Below, piece after piece: positions 40,080 to 41,810 of a stretch of 41,810 bases of DNA. The notes below the pieces were generated by a model that was not told the origin of the DNA, did no database searches, and saw only the letters and a program-made list of their open reading frames with translations. The DNA lies in assembly GCA_009841225.1 (NCBI GenBank), contig VXMF01000038.1, positions 1 through 41,810 on the forward strand, in the 5' to 3' direction. Every line of letters starts with the position of its first letter. The first letter of the stretch is position 1. The position numbers were made by a program, and so were the translations under genes. The stretch comes from Terriglobia bacterium. GTDB lineage: Bacteria; Acidobacteriota; Terriglobia; Bryobacterales; UBA6623.

Positions 40080-41147
40080 TCACTCCTGCGGCATGACGAG
40101 CAACTTCAAGGCACCCTCTTTAGGCCGAGATGCCAAGCGCATACCAGATGCGAACTCATCCAGCCGAAATCGGTGCGAGACGAGCGCGTCAGCCGGGAAC
40201 TCGGGATCCCAGACCGCGGCGGCAGACTCGGACTGCAAGTCGGCGCACGCGCTGTACGAACCGAACACAGCGCGGTCCTCGGCACACAGACTCTTGCCGT
40301 CGAGTTCGAACCGCTCCGTGGGAGAGGTCTGGGCGAATAGCATCACACGCCCGCCCCGACGCGACAGCGATACGGCTTGCTCGACGATTCCGGGCGCTGA
40401 TGCGGCCACGATCACCGCGTCAACTCCGCGGCCCTTGGAAACTCTGCGCACGCCGATGGCCGCCTCGCCGCCGGCGTCCCAAGCCTCGGCGGCACCCAAC
40501 TGGCGGGACAGCTCCAGACGAGAAGCCAGCCGGTCGGTGGTGTAGACCGAGCGCACGCCTTGCCGACACAGCAGCGTCGTGAAGAGCAGTCCTATCGGGC
40601 CCTGCCCCACAACTAGCACGCTCTCGTCGGGGTCCGCGGCCAGTTTTTCCAGGCCCTTCAGACAGGTGTTGGTCGGTTCGACGAACGTCGCGCGCTCGAA
40701 ACTGGCATGAGGCGGGATGCGTTCGACCCCGCGGCGCACAATCCAGTCCATCACCCTGACGTACTGGGCGAAGCCGCCGCCCGCGGGCTCGAATCCGGCA
40801 GTCACTCCGACCCGCTTGTATGTCGCGCACTGCGCATAGTCGCGGTAGCGGCAATAGTGGCAGTCAAAGCACGGAATGTGGTGAAAGAAACACACACGAT
40901 CCCCCACCTCATAGCTATCGACCCCCTCCCCAACCTGGGCAACGACTCCGGCCGTCTCATGGCCGTAGATCCTTGGAGCGGGCAACAAGTCGTGCTCGAT
41001 CTTCTTCAGGTCTGTGTGGCAAATGCCGCAGGCCTCGACCCGAACGAGCAGTTCGCCGGGCCCGATCGACGGCACGGCGACCGACTCGGGAACGACAGTC
41101 TGCCGGCCACGATAGACCGCGGCCGTCATGGCACCAGGAATCGTCAT
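40080..41147 (-). CDS. Zinc-dependent MDR dehydrogenase, first of a pair
   Basis: A 355-residue zinc MDR dehydrogenase. Catalytic zinc: CGICHTDLKKIEHD and the GHETAG motif; structural zinc: CFDCHYCRYRDYAQC; cofactor motif GQGPIGLLF. The open frame extends to 41771 and would give an apparent 563-residue fusion, but the first 208 codons are a shadow of the phosphorylase gene; ATG at 41147 starts with the usual TIPGAMTAAVYRG and overlaps the phosphorylase stop as ATGA. The spacing to the second MDR gene is one base, consistent with one operon. Substrate unknown. Confidence 0.88.
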   Translation of the reverse strand: MTIPGAMTAAVYRGRQTVVPESVAVPSIGPGELLVRVEACGICHTDLKKIEHDLLPAPRIYGHETAGVVAQVGEGVDSYEVGDRVCFFHHIPCFDCHYCRYRDYAQCATYKRVGVTAGFEPAGGGFAQYVRVMDWIVRRGVERIPPHASFERATFVEPTNTCLKGLEKLAADPDESVLVVGQGPIGLLFTTLLCRQGVRSVYTTDRLASRLELSRQLGAAEAWDAGGEAAIGVRRVSKGRGVDAVIVAASAPGIVEQAVSLSRRGGRVMLFAQTSPTERFELDGKSLCAEDRAVFGSYSACADLQSESAAAVWDPEFPADALVSHRFRLDEFASGMRLASRPKEGALKLLVMPQE

Positions 41148-41810
41148 ATGCCGCTGGCCGGCAAGGGGAACTCGCAGCGCGTCAGGCACGCTCCCAATGA
41201 TCGGGCAGCGGCCGCCGAGTCGCGGCGCAGGCGCATGAGGCGCGACCAACGGCCGCGTGCGAGCAGCGCTTGTCCGAACACACTCCAAGCGGAAAGCGAG
41301 CCATCGGAGCGGAGCGCACGACCAAAGTCGACAGGCATGTCCTCCGCGGCGAGATCGCTGATCGCCCGGATGCAGAAGAAGGGCAGGCCGTGCTCCCGAG
41401 CAACGGCGGCGACCGATGACGCCTCCATATCGACAGCCTGGGCACCCTGCCCCCAAAGCTCGCGCTTGGTCGCCGCTGACTGCACAACCCGGTCCACGGT
41501 CAGCAGCGCGCCGCGCCGCACGTCGCCTAGCGACCCGGCGGGGGACCGGCTGGTGAATTCCCCCTCGTCGCCTCGGACGGACTCTGCGACGAACACATCT
41601 CCGGCCAGAAAAGAAGGGTCCAAGGCACCTGCAAACCCGGTCGAAATCACGGCCCGAACCGATTCCCTGGACAAGATCGTCCTCGCGGCGGCGGCGGCGC
41701 GCGCGCCGCCCGCGCCGGTGCCGGTCGAGATGGCCCGGTTTACCGCCAGAAGGAGCGTCGGGGGCCAGCACAGGCCCGGCGTGCGCGAAGGCGGGCGCGA
41801 GCGCAGGCCA
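41144..41810 (-). CDS. Nucleoside phosphorylase/nucleosidase superfamily protein, 5' end cut by the window
   Basis: 221 residues are visible and the frame stays open to the window edge, so the start is outside. VISTGFAGALDPSF, GDVFVAES and AVDMEASSVAAVAREHGLPFFCIRAISDL are the purine phosphorylase/MTA-SAH nucleosidase fold. The C-terminal helix (MRLRRDSAAAARSLG) recalls HpnG, the hopanoid-associated phosphorylase, more than a plain MTA/SAH nucleosidase, but this is a resemblance from memory. It overlaps the first MDR dehydrogenase by four bases (ATGA) and is thus coupled to it. It may act on an adenosyl- or ribosyl-linked intermediate that the dehydrogenases then oxidise or reduce (inference). 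Confidence 0.8.
   Translation of the reverse strand, partial: GLRSRPPSRTPGLCWPPTLLLAVNRAISTGTGAGGARAAAAARTILSRESVRAVISTGFAGALDPSFLAGDVFVAESVRGDEGEFTSRSPAGSLGDVRRGALLTVDRVVQSAATKRELWGQGAQAVDMEASSVAAVAREHGLPFFCIRAISDLAAEDMPVDFGRALRSDGSLSAWSVFGQALLARGRWSRLMRLRRDSAAAARSLGACLTRCEFPLPASGI

Noticed and set aside
41148..41771. Apparent fusion of 208 codons to the first MDR dehydrogenase
   Set aside because: A shadow frame of the phosphorylase gene; the ATGA junction and normal MDR N-terminus mark the real start.
1..41810. CRISPR array, insertion sequence, prophage or defence island
   Set aside because: No spaced repeats, transposase, integrase, phage structural or nuclease gene was seen on either strand; neither tRNA is followed by an integrase.

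Overview
The window is GC-rich bacterial chromosome, almost certainly from an Acidobacteriota member. The best marker is the secreted VWFA-related protein at 24413-25366, a family typical of Acidobacteria. The PSCyt1/DUF1549/DUF1553 plus DUF1501 gene pair (5285-9290) and the S9 peptidase fit the Acidobacteria/Planctomycetes style. There is no insertion sequence, phage gene or CRISPR array; apart from the glutamine synthetase regulator and some regulatory regions it reads as ordinary chromosome.

Layout. 1-394 has no convincing gene but is dense in inverted repeats. tRNA-Arg(CCG) lies at 395-471. An aldo/keto reductase and a secreted PHP-like metallohydrolase (671-3751, minus) are divergent from a small outer-membrane beta-barrel protein (4103-4909), whose mRNA should begin with a hairpin that holds the Shine-Dalgarno. 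Then come the cytochrome/DUF1553 and Tat-exported DUF1501 pair, a nitronate monooxygenase-like flavoprotein, queF, acs and an 88-codon unknown gene (minus), a polysaccharide deacetylase, an SDR oxidoreductase and an S9 peptidase. 17786-21819 is a compact argF-argG-argH-argR operon with an ARG box over the argF start codon, so the last gene should repress the first. Next are a TPR protein, an RluD-type pseudouridine synthase, the VWFA protein, recA, a sugar isomerase/dehydrogenase pair, tRNA-Leu(CAA) and an alginate-export-type porin whose ATG uses the last base of the tRNA.

30244-35868 is a partner-switching module: a STAS anti-anti-sigma protein (plus) converges on a minus-strand operon of response regulator-PP2C phosphatase, RsbW-like kinase, periplasmic binding protein and membrane histidine kinase. 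The likely flow is ligand, binding protein, kinase, response regulator, phosphatase, STAS protein, RsbW-like kinase and an unlinked target.

Divergent from it is glnE (36103-39003). Its N-terminal (deadenylylating) nucleotidyltransferase is intact, but the C-terminal (adenylylating) one has lost its catalytic aspartates. The right end holds a coupled operon of a nucleoside phosphorylase-like protein (cut by the window edge) and two zinc MDR dehydrogenases.

Most notable: the GlnE with one dead active site; the partner-switching operon with its own binding protein; the ARG box and probable leaderless start of argF; the tRNA-Leu/porin overlap; inverted repeats at the recA promoter; and the 5' hairpin of the barrel-protein mRNA. 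All functions are read from sequence motifs; no database search was run.
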